Assembly: GCF_014844075.1 (NCBI RefSeq)
Contig: NZ_CP062165.1
Span: 186,001 to 250,000 of the forward strand
Direction: 5' to 3'
From: Paenibacillus sp. JNUCC-31
GTDB taxonomy: Bacteria; Bacillota; Bacilli; Paenibacillales; Paenibacillaceae
DNA: 64,000 nt
Positions within the stretch are counted from its first letter, which is position 1. Every line of letters begins with the position of its first letter. This document shows positions 27,190 through 35,292 of this stretch, piece after piece. The position numbers were made by a program, and so were the translations under genes. The notes below the pieces were generated by a model, which ran no database searches, was not told where the DNA came from, and saw nothing but the letters and a program-made list of their open reading frames with translations.

Positions 27190-27828
27190 GTGAGAAAAGC
27201 AGTGAGTGTAGATACATATGTAGAAAAAATAAAACCCGTTATAAGAAAAACAAAATTCAGCCAACTGAAAGTCGACGATCTCGCAAAATATATGGATATC
27301 AGCAAAGTGACACTCTATAAGCATTTTTCCTCCAAAGACGACATCATCGAACAAGTCGTGGATTATTACATTGATTATTCGAAGAAGGCTGACACCGTTG
27401 TCAAAGACGACTCCGTCTCTTTTTTGGATCGTTTTCAATTAACATTTTTACAATCTTTGATGTGTGCCGCGTATATCTCTGATTTGTTCTTGCAAGACCT
27501 GAAGGAATTTTATCCGCACCATTTTGAGAATCTGTCCCTTGCCCTACAGAATCGGAATAAAAGCTTACAAACTTTTTTTGAATCCGGTATGGAGCAACAG
27601 ATTTTCAACAGATTGAATGCCGTGATGTTTATGGTTCAAGATGACGCTGTGTTGCGACGCTTTATCGAGCCGTCATTTTCGATTCAGTATGATATCACCT
27701 TGAAACAAGCGATAATGGATTTCTACAACATGAAGCAGTATCAATTGCTAAAACCCGAATATCTGAAAATGATAGACGACTCCGATATTGAAAGGAAGAT
27801 TGTTAATATCTTGCAAGCCATTTCATAA
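27190..27828 (+). CDS. TetR-family transcriptional regulator
   Basis: A 212-aa regulator from the GTG that lies 9 bases after AAAGGGAGG; the frame has 20 more codons upstream that are unlikely to be used. The N-terminal helix-turn-helix reads FSQLKVDDLAKYMDISKVTL followed by YKHFSSKDDIIEQVV, the TetR signature. The C-terminal 150 residues form the ligand domain. It is divergent from the SDR/ADH/SDR genes and is the natural candidate to repress them. The intergenic region is very AT-rich, with an inverted repeat AACTAA (27089-27094)/TTAGTT (27105-27110) as a possible operator. Confidence 0.88.
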   Translation: MRKAVSVDTYVEKIKPVIRKTKFSQLKVDDLAKYMDISKVTLYKHFSSKDDIIEQVVDYYIDYSKKADTVVKDDSVSFLDRFQLTFLQSLMCAAYISDLFLQDLKEFYPHHFENLSLALQNRNKSLQTFFESGMEQQIFNRLNAVMFMVQDDAVLRRFIEPSFSIQYDITLKQAIMDFYNMKQYQLLKPEYLKMIDDSDIERKIVNILQAIS

Positions 27829-28019
27829 GTGAAGCGTCCATATTCGATTCCGTTGTGGACGTCCGGCCGCGGACGGTTAGCTGATACTTGCGCAGGATGT
27901 CGTCCTGGTGTCTGTAGAAAATAAAGTATTAGATTCGATGTCTTGATACCACGCGGCTTTTAGAATTGCCATACGGCAGCCCTCATAAAATAAGTATTGG
28001 GCTGACCCTTGAAATCGAG

Positions 28020-28069
28020 AAAGCGACAGCCATGGACGAGAAAATAAAGTCCTAGACTGTCGCTTTTTC
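28020..28069 (+). terminator. Strong hairpin terminator
   Basis: AAAGCGACAG pairs with CTGTCGCTTT across 28020-28066, with an inner GGAC/GTCC stem, followed by T's. It lies about 190 bases after the TetR gene. Confidence 0.75.
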
Positions 28070-28328
28070 ATTGAACTAACGTTACCCGTTAGCGGAATCG
28101 CTCAAACATACCAACGTTCGGCAATCCCTGTAATCTTTTCAATGACGGTTGGAACGTCTTCGTTACGGCTTATTAATATCAGGGTTGGAGATTACACCGA
28201 AGGTAAAGTAGAAAGGTACTTCATCCAGATTAGAGGTTAGCATAGACAACCCTCTCTTAGGCGTTATTCCGGCACTAAATGCCATAACCCCTGCCTTTAA
28301 CTGCTTATCTAAGCGGTAATCGGACGAT

Positions 28329-28361
28329 GTTCTTGTCCTTTACCGCAATCGGGACAAGAAC
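28329..28361. repeat. Perfect 10-base inverted repeat
   Basis: GTTCTTGTCC at 28329-28338 and GGACAAGAAC at 28352-28361 with a 13-base loop. The same GTTCTTGTC string appears again around 28424. Function unknown; possibly the end of a mobile element. Confidence 0.6.
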
Positions 28362-28375
28362 TTGTACCGATAAAA

Positions 28376-28401
28376 CAAAAAAGCCGCTATAATAGCGACT
28401 T
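28376..28401 (-). terminator. Short minus-strand terminator
   Basis: CGCTA-TAA-TAGCG hairpin inside 28385-28397, followed on the minus strand by CTTTTTTG. It could end transcription from the SRPBCC gene at 28773-29282. Confidence 0.5.
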
Positions 28402-28540
28402 GAATGGAACAATGTTCTTGTCTCTTGACAGTTCAACGCAATTACGTGTGTGTGGTCATTTAATCACATCAATTTATTTTATCATTACATTTTACTGCAC
28501 GAAAACAGATATTTTGAACTACGCATCAAGCTCGCCAGGG

Positions 28541-28600
28541 CCAATCGGCGGGGCTCGCAACATCTCCATGATGCACAGAAGCCTTAGCCTAAAGGGCTAA
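28541..28600 (-). pseudogene. Possible transposase fossil (short peptide remnant)
   Basis: The minus strand reads KASVHHGDVASPADWPWRA and then a stop, with a stop also a few codons before. The string VASPADWPW resembles the VxGLVASPADWPWSS motif near the end of REP-associated tyrosine transposases of the IS200/IS605 type. Only about 20 residues remain, so this could be chance. Confidence 0.25.
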
Positions 28601-28772
28601 CCATTGTTCTGTTCAGCCTCGCACGATTCTATGTGAATTTCAAGTGCAATCGATTGGGTTCGGCAAGAGCACTCCATTTTGTCGTATCCATTGTTTTTCC
28701 TACAATGTACATTCGAATTTTCATTAATTCTTGGAGATCTTTTTCAAGTGGACCGTCATTTCTTTGAATTTT

Positions 28773-29282
28773 TCATGCCGTCTGAAGTTCTTCCAAAAGC
28801 TCAGCCAAACCGTTAATTGTCATTGAAAGTCCTTCCTTCATGCCCATTTTCAACGTTGTCTTGAGTTCTTCGGCTGAACCAAACGCGATCTGAACTGTAA
28901 GCTTGGTTTTTCTTTCCTGCTCAGTGAATGTGACTGTGGCCAGATGCTCCGGCTGACCTGCGACAGGATTGGCTTTTTCATCCGCAAAACCGCCAGTATA
29001 AACAATTCGTTCCGGCTTTACGATTTCCTGATAAACCGCCCTGCTCCAATGTCTGTTACCCTCTGGCGATTCCATGCAATAGTGCCAAATCCCCCCTGGG
29101 CGGAGGTCTATGTTGCAAACCGGGATTGTAAATGGTTCCGGTGCCCACCAGCGAGACACATGCTCAGGTTCGGTAAATGCCTTGAATACAAGCTCTCGAG
29201 GTGCATCAAAGACACGCTCCAATGTAAATTCCCGCTCTCCTACTTTTGAGGTAATGTTCTCCAATGCGTTGCTTTCTGTCAT
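28773..29282 (-). CDS. SRPBCC / AHSA1-like START-fold protein
   Basis: A 169-aa cytoplasmic protein with the AHSA1 signature FTLERVFDAPRELVFKAFTE (residues 18-37), HVSRWWAPEPFT and the C-terminal GLSMTINGLAELLEEL. Such proteins form a hydrophobic helix-grip cavity and are usually small-molecule binding or stress-linked; in many Firmicutes an ArsR repressor lies next to them, but none is found here. It stands alone with its own ribosome binding site. Ligand unknown. Confidence 0.88.
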   Translation of the reverse strand: MTESNALENITSKVGEREFTLERVFDAPRELVFKAFTEPEHVSRWWAPEPFTIPVCNIDLRPGGIWHYCMESPEGNRHWSRAVYQEIVKPERIVYTGGFADEKANPVAGQPEHLATVTFTEQERKTKLTVQIAFGSAEELKTTLKMGMKEGLSMTINGLAELLEELQTA

Positions 29283-29455
29283 TACAAATCTCTCCTTATT
29301 GAATATTTGACATCGGTCTACAGCCTATTTGGTTCGCTGAAAAACGGCCGTGTCATCTTATGAATAAAATATACTCCAATAGGAATATTCCCGTCAAGGA
29401 ATATTTAAATTTTTTTTATCCCTACACGTTAGTTCGCAGAGCTCAATTTTTGTGG

Positions 29456-30757
29456 TTATCGAATTTCAATCCTCCATCCCTTCAAACGTTCTGCACCATA
29501 GGTAAGGGTATAGTTTTGAATTAGTTGCTGTATTATTGTTATCTGTTCTGACATAACTTTACTGTTCGCTTTCACAATAAATACAGGATGAATATCGTTC
29601 TCGCTAAATTGATTTATAACCCTTGTCAGAACTTTAATATCACTGTTTAGAGAATTTAAAGTTTCTTCAAATCCAAAAACTTGATATGGGCTTAGGTTAT
29701 GAACCTGAAGAATCCTATTAAAATTCTTATCTGAGTTGCGTTTAAGTAAATCAGAAATTTTAATCACATACAGAGAATTTGATTTTTGATCATAAGATCC
29801 AAATAGATCGAGGCTAATCCATTTATTTTGTTCACTGCTTATTGCTTCACAACTGTAAAATAACCCTTCATGCCTTGTTAGAACTAATGCTGGATCAATG
29901 ATTTCTCTGCAGTGCTCTATCATCTCTTGCTTTTTTTTATTTTCTTGGCGAAATTCTTTCGGTCCCTCTGGGAAAATCTTATTAAATTTTTGATAAAAAT
30001 ATCTAGGAGAAGAAAAACTACTCTCGATTGATATTTCAACCAGACTTAAATTTGTCGTTAATAATAGTTTTATCGCATGCTCAATTCGTAAATAATGAAG
30101 TAAATTTTGCAGCGTATCTCCTATTAATAACTTAAACTGTGATGATAAATAATCTAAATTTAAATACTCCTCTGTCATTTTGGCAATTTCATTCAGAGAA
30201 GCCTTGTTGGTGTAACCTTGGTTATTAAATAAATAATCATAGATTTTCCATATTCGTTGTAGCTTAATTGGGTTGCCTTCGAAAATTCTTTTGATATCAA
30301 AATTCGTAATAAGCAGATCCAACAATGGTTCGATTATATTCATTAAGGTTAAAAAGCGTAGCTCACTCTTGTTGTTTACAACTGGAGTTATTAGTGTGCA
30401 GATCGCTTCCGTTATTTCTTTGACTCGTTCTAACCCTAGGTATGTTCCTGGGCCAAATTCGTGCGCAAACCAGATTTTAGATAAATCTGAACAGTGATCC
30501 TTAGCAAATTCAGCATCAATATTGATAATTAACACCAAATTATCTTCATTGGTATGTAACAGACGATGAACTTGATTGATATTGAAAATTTCTATCCCAC
30601 CAACTCTTAATGTTCTTTTCTCGTCTGCAATGGCAGCATGAATGCTACCTTCCAGTACAATTACTACCTCAATGGAATTACTCCACCGAAACGGTTCATC
30701 TTTGATTCTTAGGAACTGCAATTTTAAGGGAGGATTTTGGGTCAAATACCTGCTCAT
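29456..30757 (-). CDS. AraC-family regulator with C-terminal extension
   Basis: A 433-aa protein starting 7 bases after AGGAGG. Residues 1-140 are a cupin-like sensing domain (IFNINQVHRLLHTNEDNLV). The AraC DNA-binding domain is in the middle (about 165-270, with LVEISIESSFSSPRYFYQKF). About 150 residues follow (DPALVLTRHEGLFY to the end), which is unusual because AraC proteins normally end with the HTH. Longer relatives carry a GH39-like sugar-binding barrel here; this one may keep only a shortened version. The gene is AT-rich relative to its neighbours. Target genes are not obvious; the neighbour upstream is an acetyltransferase on the opposite strand. Confidence 0.82.
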   Translation of the reverse strand: MSRYLTQNPPLKLQFLRIKDEPFRWSNSIEVVIVLEGSIHAAIADEKRTLRVGGIEIFNINQVHRLLHTNEDNLVLIINIDAEFAKDHCSDLSKIWFAHEFGPGTYLGLERVKEITEAICTLITPVVNNKSELRFLTLMNIIEPLLDLLITNFDIKRIFEGNPIKLQRIWKIYDYLFNNQGYTNKASLNEIAKMTEEYLNLDYLSSQFKLLIGDTLQNLLHYLRIEHAIKLLLTTNLSLVEISIESSFSSPRYFYQKFNKIFPEGPKEFRQENKKKQEMIEHCREIIDPALVLTRHEGLFYSCEAISSEQNKWISLDLFGSYDQKSNSLYVIKISDLLKRNSDKNFNRILQVHNLSPYQVFGFEETLNSLNSDIKVLTRVINQFSENDIHPVFIVKANSKVMSEQITIIQQLIQNYTLTYGAERLKGWRIEIR

Positions 30758-30923
30758 TTTTTATGTCCTCCTTTCAATTCAACGATGATAAAGCTGCAGA
30801 TCAATGATTCTAAGAAATGTACCCATAACTCTAAGAAATGTGAATTGTTCACTCTTCTTCATTTTAGGAAAATGAACTATAGAACATCAATGAAATTTAA
30901 AATGAAGGTTGGGGGAGATCACA

Positions 30924-31541
30924 GTGGAACAAATTGAAATTGCAATGAAGCTTAATCCACAGCAACAAGAACAAGTGGCCAATTTATTTTACGATGCTTT
31001 TCCATTGAAAGTAAAATATCTTTGGTTTTTTGCAAAATCGAGAGAACAGGCAGTTGAGCTATTAGCTCAATCCATTCAATTTGAACAAGGCATATATGCA
31101 ATAAGAAATGATGAAGTGATTGGATTTCTCGGGTACAATATAGGAAAAAAGGCCTTTGCACCTGCGAATTATATCGCTTTTCGGAAGGTTTACCCTCCAT
31201 TCGCATCGATGTGGCGATATTTCTTTTATACGTTTTATTTAAGGTTCCATTTGTACGACGAAGATATATTGCAGATTGACCCTATTGCTGTATCTGAAAA
31301 AGCGCCTGGTAATGGACTAGGTAAATTGCTATTAAATGAGGTGGAGAAACTGGCAAAAAGTATGAAAATCACTAAAATAAACCTAGAGGTTGTTGATACG
31401 AACCCGTCAGCACAAAAATTATATGAGCGTTTCGGTTATATTATCAAAAAAGAACTTACATCCGGTTCATTTAATGTAAAAGCTGGCTTCAAAAAAGTAA
31501 TATTCATGCAAAAATATTTAGAGGTCACTACCACGACTTAA
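30924..31541 (+). CDS. GNAT-family N-acetyltransferase
   Basis: About 205 aa from the GTG 6 bases after GGGGGAG. The C-terminal half has the acetyl-CoA binding motif (IDPIAVSEKAPGNGLGKLLL, residues about 112-131) and LEVVDTNPSAQKLYERFGY, typical of GNAT enzymes that transfer acetyl groups to amines. The N-terminal half (NLFYDAFPLKVKYLWFF) resembles GNATs often found near antibiotic- or peptide-modifying genes. It is divergent from the AraC-like gene, sharing about 165 bases of AT-rich upstream DNA. Acceptor substrate unknown. Confidence 0.87.
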   Translation: MEQIEIAMKLNPQQQEQVANLFYDAFPLKVKYLWFFAKSREQAVELLAQSIQFEQGIYAIRNDEVIGFLGYNIGKKAFAPANYIAFRKVYPPFASMWRYFFYTFYLRFHLYDEDILQIDPIAVSEKAPGNGLGKLLLNEVEKLAKSMKITKINLEVVDTNPSAQKLYERFGYIIKKELTSGSFNVKAGFKKVIFMQKYLEVTTTT

Positions 31542-31643
31542 TTCGACTAGTAGGCATATTCCCTTGTTCCTGGCTACGTTGTGTGGTCGCATATCGGCAT
31601 CGGCTAAGATCGTCAACGGACAACTCGTCTTCGTTTCAACCAG

Positions 31644-31955
31644 TTATTTGTTGCACCGGGCCGTTCGTTCAATGGCATCAACAATAGTTTCATACAGTTG
31701 CGGTGGCATATCATGTCCCATGCCTTCAAGCAACATAAGCTCTGCGCCAGAAATGGCTTGTGCCGTATCTTCTCCACAGGCAGGGACAAACATTGGGTCG
31801 TCCATACCATAAATAATTAATGCTGGAACCTTCACTTTTTCAAAATGCGGACGGCGGTCGCCAGATACAGGCTATGGCTGCAAATTGCCGTCCAACACTG
31901 TCTGGATCATATGCTTGCTGAACTTCCCTCGAATGAGCGAAAGCTAATCATGGTT
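31644..31955 (-). pseudogene. C-terminal fragment of an alpha/beta hydrolase, frameshifted
   Basis: From 31835 down to a stop at 31644 the minus strand reads VKVPALIIYGMDDPMFVPAC and LLEGMGHDMPPQLYETIVDA, the Asp/His end of the catalytic triad region of an alpha/beta hydrolase. Upstream, in a different frame, EVQQAYDPDSVGRQFAAI belongs to the same protein family, so there is a frameshift near 31870. The N-terminal two thirds, including the nucleophile, are missing. It lies directly behind the XRE-cupin gene. No start codon or ribosome binding site serves the fragment. Confidence 0.75.
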
Positions 31956-32008
31956 TAATAATCCAGGTTTTCATTTTGGAGTGTTACTTTTGAGCACAGC
32001 ATTAACCT

Positions 32009-32554
32009 TCAAAAAGTGGGAGGTGTTACTACAGCAATAACTACCGTTTCTCCTTTCCATACATTCTTATAGCTATGCGGCGTCCTAGCATCGAAGTAGA
32101 TGCTATCTCCCTCTTCCAGCGTATATCTGTCACTTCCAAGCACAAACTCCAAGCCTCCCGACTGCACATACAGAAACTCCTCGCCTTCACTGTGTCCTAC
32201 ACCAATATCTCCTGAGGTCGCACCTTCTTCAAGCACGCCCATTAATGGTCCCATCTTGTTTCTACTTCCCTCGCTAAGGGAATACCACGTAATACGAGAG
32301 CCTTCAGAATGTACCAGCGGTTTACGTTCGTTTTTTCTCACAACAATACTTTGCTCTTTCTGACCAAATAGATCAGTAAAATTAACGTTTAACGCATTAG
32401 CAATCCGTTTTAGCACACTGATTGATGGATTCGCTTTGTTACGTTCTATTTCGCTAAGAAAAGATAATGAGATGGACCCGGCTTTTGCCACTTCTTTAAG
32501 CGTTAATTTGTTTTGCTTGCGTGTATTCCTGATGACCTCGCCGATCGAATTCAT
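32009..32554 (-). CDS. XRE-family regulator with C-terminal cupin domain
   Basis: A 181-aa regulator. Residues 5-60 form a lambda-repressor-like HTH (LTLKEVAKAGSISLSFLSEI), and residues 110-178 a cupin_2 sensor (GEEFLYVQSGGLEFVLG, YFDARTPHSYKN). Proteins of this layout usually repress genes for uptake or breakdown of a small molecule that the cupin binds. A perfect 17-base palindrome (TTTCGCTGTCAGCGAAA) lies 27 bases upstream of its own start, and a degenerate copy overlaps the promoter of the divergent MBL gene, so it probably controls both itself and that operon. Confidence 0.9.
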   Translation of the reverse strand: MNSIGEVIRNTRKQNKLTLKEVAKAGSISLSFLSEIERNKANPSISVLKRIANALNVNFTDLFGQKEQSIVVRKNERKPLVHSEGSRITWYSLSEGSRNKMGPLMGVLEEGATSGDIGVGHSEGEEFLYVQSGGLEFVLGSDRYTLEEGDSIYFDARTPHSYKNVWKGETVVIAVVTPPTF

Positions 32555-32580
32555 ATTTCATTTCTCCCACACATTCATTT

Positions 32581-32597
32581 TTTCGCTGTCAGCGAAA
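32581..32597. promoter_or_regulatory. Palindromic operator upstream of the XRE-cupin gene
   Basis: TTTCGCTGTCAGCGAAA, perfect around a single central base. The arm CAGCGAAATTT recurs at the divergent MBL promoter. Confidence 0.7.
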
Positions 32598-32739
32598 TTT
32601 ATATTTTGATATTAATCAAAATACCGAGCAATAGCAAGCTTTCTTGCTTAGGTTCAATTACGGTGTAAAAACGTTGATTTAACAGCATTATTGGACTAAG
32701 ATTTTAGTAAGGCTGATGTGCAAATAAGTTCCCGGGACA

Positions 32740-32784
32740 TTTACACATAATTCTTTTTCATATAGGATTTCATTTCCAGCGAAA
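32740..32784 (+). promoter_or_regulatory. Promoter and operator of the MBL-hydrolase-RidA-EamA genes
   Basis: TTTACA (32740-32745) and TAGGAT (32763-32768) are spaced 17 bases apart and can serve as -35 and -10. TTTCATTTCCAGCGAAA at 32768-32784 matches the palindrome at 32581-32597 in 13 of 17 positions and would cover the transcription start, a position suited to repression. Confidence 0.5.
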
Positions 32785-32807
32785 TTTCAACGAAAGTGAT
32801 GTGGCAC

Positions 32808-33701
32808 ATGACGAAGCTACCTAAGATTTACACGGTGGGTGATACTACCGTAACTAGAGTTACTGAAATGGTAATTAGTGGTGTTCAACCTGAAATTTAT
32901 TTCCCAGGTACATGGGATCCTACTCTTTTGGAAGCAAACCAACATTCCCTCCCCGAGGGCTTGATTGACGAAAATTCGCAACTGATTGTCAGTATCGGCA
33001 CCTGGGTCGTGAAGACGCCCCATCATACAATTCTTATTGATACCGCTACAGGTAACGATAAAAACCTGCCACTGAATCCGGATCTTGCCAATCTGCAGTT
33101 GCCATATCTCGAACGACTCCAAGAGGCAGGTGTTACTCCAGAAGAAGTCGATTACGTGCTGTTAACTCATTTGCATGTGGATCACGTCGGTTGGAATACC
33201 AAGCTAGTTGATGGCAAGTGGGTACCGACATTCCCGAATGCAAAGTACGTATTCCCGCTTAAAGAACAAGAGTATTACTCCAGTGAAGCAAGCCATAACA
33301 AAGAAAATGAAGCAAACTTCAATGTTTACGAAGAAAGCGTACTTCCTGTCGTAGAGGCAGGTTTGACGGAAACGATTGCTCCAGAAGGCGGAACGTTTCT
33401 AGAACTATTTACATTTATTCCGACTCCAGGTCACAGTATTGGACAAATGTCCATTCGTCTTTCATCAGGTGGTGAAGAAGCTCTGTTCGGAGCCGATATC
33501 ATGCATCATCCATTCCAAGTCTTAAGACCTGATTGGAATTCGATGTATTGTGAATTTGGTGATCAGGCTCGAATCTCACGCCGCTGGGCTTTAGAATATA
33601 TCGCCGATCGTCCCATTATTTATTTCAGTACGCATTTCCCAGAGAGTTCAGCCGGTTATGTCACCCGAAGCAAAGATGGCTTCAACTGGCGGTTTATATA
33701 A
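32808..33701 (+). CDS. MBL-fold metallo-hydrolase
   Basis: About 297 aa. The metal-binding signature THLHVDHVGW lies near residue 128; further His/Asp ligands are in PTPGHSIGQM and GADIMHHP. The overall order (DTATGNDKN, dimetal motif, late His in FSTHFPESS) matches the lactonase/parathion-hydrolase branch of metallo-beta-lactamase-fold enzymes, which open lactones or esters. The start is uncertain among three in-frame codons at 32796, 32799 and 32808. It is the first gene of a plus-strand operon with an alpha/beta hydrolase, RidA and an exporter, behind the XRE-cupin operator. Confidence 0.9.
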   Translation: MTKLPKIYTVGDTTVTRVTEMVISGVQPEIYFPGTWDPTLLEANQHSLPEGLIDENSQLIVSIGTWVVKTPHHTILIDTATGNDKNLPLNPDLANLQLPYLERLQEAGVTPEEVDYVLLTHLHVDHVGWNTKLVDGKWVPTFPNAKYVFPLKEQEYYSSEASHNKENEANFNVYEESVLPVVEAGLTETIAPEGGTFLELFTFIPTPGHSIGQMSIRLSSGGEEALFGADIMHHPFQVLRPDWNSMYCEFGDQARISRRWALEYIADRPIIYFSTHFPESSAGYVTRSKDGFNWRFI

Positions 33702-33739
33702 TACATCATCCATTTTATTAAAGAGAGGCGAACAATATC

Positions 33740-34741
33740 ATGTCTAACAACACATTCAATAAATCCATTTCCATCATATCTGAGAATTTTAAAATAGCTA
33801 GTGATACGCCGGGAATTGAGTTATCCGTCCTTAATAAACGTCCTGCCTCTATGAATGTCTTCTCTAAAGAAAAAACGATCGTTATGGTTCATGGTGCAAC
33901 TTATCCAGTGGGTAGCCTGTATGATGTGGAGCTTGACGGCTTTTCCTTCCTAGATTACCTTGCTAGTCACGGCTATGATGTCTATGCGGTAGATGTTCGT
34001 GGCTATGGCGGATCCACAAGACCATTGGAAATGGAACAACCTGCTGAGCAAAATCCTCCGCTTGTCCGTACAGAAACCGGAGTTCGTGATTTCGAATCGG
34101 CTGTAGACTTTGTCCTAAAACATCGTAATCTATCCAAGGTCAATATACTTGGGATGTCTTGGGGCGGTACGGTAGCTGGGGCATATACAAGCCGTAATAA
34201 CGACAAGGTGAACAAGTTAACCCTCATTGCTCCTCAGTGGCTCAGCACCAAACCAATCCCGATCGATACAGGCGGTCCACTTGGCTCTTACCGTCTTGTG
34301 CCCGCAGGTTCTACGAAAGAACGATGGTTAAGTGCTGCTCCTGAAGGGAAACGTGACACTCTGCTCCCTGAGGGTTGGTTTGAGAAATGGGTTGAAGCAA
34401 CTCTTGCTACTGATCCTAATACTCAGTCTGTACACCCTGAACATATTCGCGCTACCAACGGACCGATCCTAGACATCCGTGAATATTGGACGGTAGGCAA
34501 AGCTTTCTATGAACCTAAAGATATCACCGTACCTGTACTCCTCCTTCATGCGGAATGGGATATTGATGTGCCGTTAGATTTGGCACAAAACTTCTTCACT
34601 TCCCTAACCGGAGCTGCCTATCGACGTTGGGTTGAAATTGGAGAAGGTACCCATATGGTACTGCTTGAGAAAAATAGAGTTCAGGCGTTCCAAGCTGTTC
34701 AATCATTCCTAGACGAGAATTATACACCGGCGGGTCAATAA
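33740..34741 (+). CDS. Alpha/beta-fold hydrolase
   Basis: A 333-aa hydrolase: MVHGATYP forms the oxyanion-hole region (about residue 50), GMSWGG near residue 140 carries the nucleophile Ser, LLHAEWDIDVP near 276 the acidic residue, and EGTHMVLLEKNR the catalytic His. No signal peptide. An AGAGAGG ribosome binding site lies in the 38-base gap after the MBL gene, which argues for co-transcription. The pairing of MBL and alpha/beta hydrolases suggests stepwise ester or lactone cleavage of one compound; the substrate is unknown. Confidence 0.9.
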   Translation: MSNNTFNKSISIISENFKIASDTPGIELSVLNKRPASMNVFSKEKTIVMVHGATYPVGSLYDVELDGFSFLDYLASHGYDVYAVDVRGYGGSTRPLEMEQPAEQNPPLVRTETGVRDFESAVDFVLKHRNLSKVNILGMSWGGTVAGAYTSRNNDKVNKLTLIAPQWLSTKPIPIDTGGPLGSYRLVPAGSTKERWLSAAPEGKRDTLLPEGWFEKWVEATLATDPNTQSVHPEHIRATNGPILDIREYWTVGKAFYEPKDITVPVLLLHAEWDIDVPLDLAQNFFTSLTGAAYRRWVEIGEGTHMVLLEKNRVQAFQAVQSFLDENYTPAGQ

Positions 34742-34776
34742 CAACACAAGTAGCGGATATCAAAATACGATCTGAC

Positions 34777-34806
34777 ACCCCGCAGCTTATTGCTGCGGGT
34801 TCTTAA
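34777..34806 (+). terminator. Hairpin between hydrolase and RidA genes
   Basis: CCCGCAGC (34779-34786) pairs with GCTGCGGG (34792-34799) around TTATT, followed by TTCTTAATT. The weak T tract suggests partial termination or an RNA stabiliser inside the operon. Confidence 0.6.
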
Positions 34807-34861
34807 TTACACATTACATGAACAGCAAAACATTCTGTATCGTTAGAGGAGGAAATTCATC

Positions 34862-35251
34862 ATGAATCATACAGTTATTACATCCGCACAAGCGCCAGCG
34901 GCAATCGGTCCTTATTCACAAGCTATTAAGAATGGAAATGTGTTGTACACTTCCGGAATGCTCCCGATCGATGCTGAAGGTCAATTACAGGAAGGCATTA
35001 TTGCACAAACTCAACAGATCCTGACGAACCTTCAGAATGTGTTATCTGAAGCTGGATTCTCCCTGGAAGACGTTGTGAAAACTTCTGTTTTTATGACGAA
35101 CTTAGATCACTTTGAACAAATGAATGACGTTTATAGTCACTATTTTGGTAACCATCATCCCGCAAGAACTACCGTTCAGGTAGCTATGCTACCCCGTAGT
35201 GCTGAGATTGAGATTGAGCTAGTTGCTATCAAACGACAGCCTAACCAATAA
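34862..35251 (+). CDS. ridA: RidA-family enamine/imine deaminase
   Basis: A 129-aa trimeric YjgF/YER057c/UK114 protein, full length. It contains the family landmarks AIGPYSQAI near the N-terminus, TSVFMTNLDHFEQMNDVY, the conserved Arg in HHPARTTVQVAMLPRSAEIEIE, and the C-terminal Glu. RidA proteins hydrolyse reactive enamines/imines to ketones and ammonia. GAGGAGG lies just before the ATG. Its place behind two hydrolases suggests a role in clearing an unstable enamine formed during catabolism of the operon's substrate, but a housekeeping role is possible. Confidence 0.93.
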   Translation: MNHTVITSAQAPAAIGPYSQAIKNGNVLYTSGMLPIDAEGQLQEGIIAQTQQILTNLQNVLSEAGFSLEDVVKTSVFMTNLDHFEQMNDVYSHYFGNHHPARTTVQVAMLPRSAEIEIELVAIKRQPNQ

Positions 35252-35292
35252 GATGATCGGATTAGCTTAATTTTGAAAGAAGGCGCATTGGC

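Larger units (their letters stand above)
27829..28772. other. 944-base gene-poor region with hairpins and repeat pieces
   Basis: No intact gene. It contains a strong terminator (28020-28069), a near-direct repeat (AGAAAATAAAGTATTAGATT near 27915 and AGAAAATAAAGTCCTAGACT near 28039), a CTAACG/CGTTAG inverted repeat just after the terminator, a 10-base stem at 28329-28361 whose arm GTTCTTGTC recurs near 28424, and a fossil peptide at 28540-28600. The texture fits accumulated mobile-element debris. Confidence 0.55.

Noticed and set aside
31644..31835. Complete small gene for a 63-aa protein
   Set aside because: It is only the last part of an alpha/beta hydrolase; the preceding residues continue upstream in another frame.
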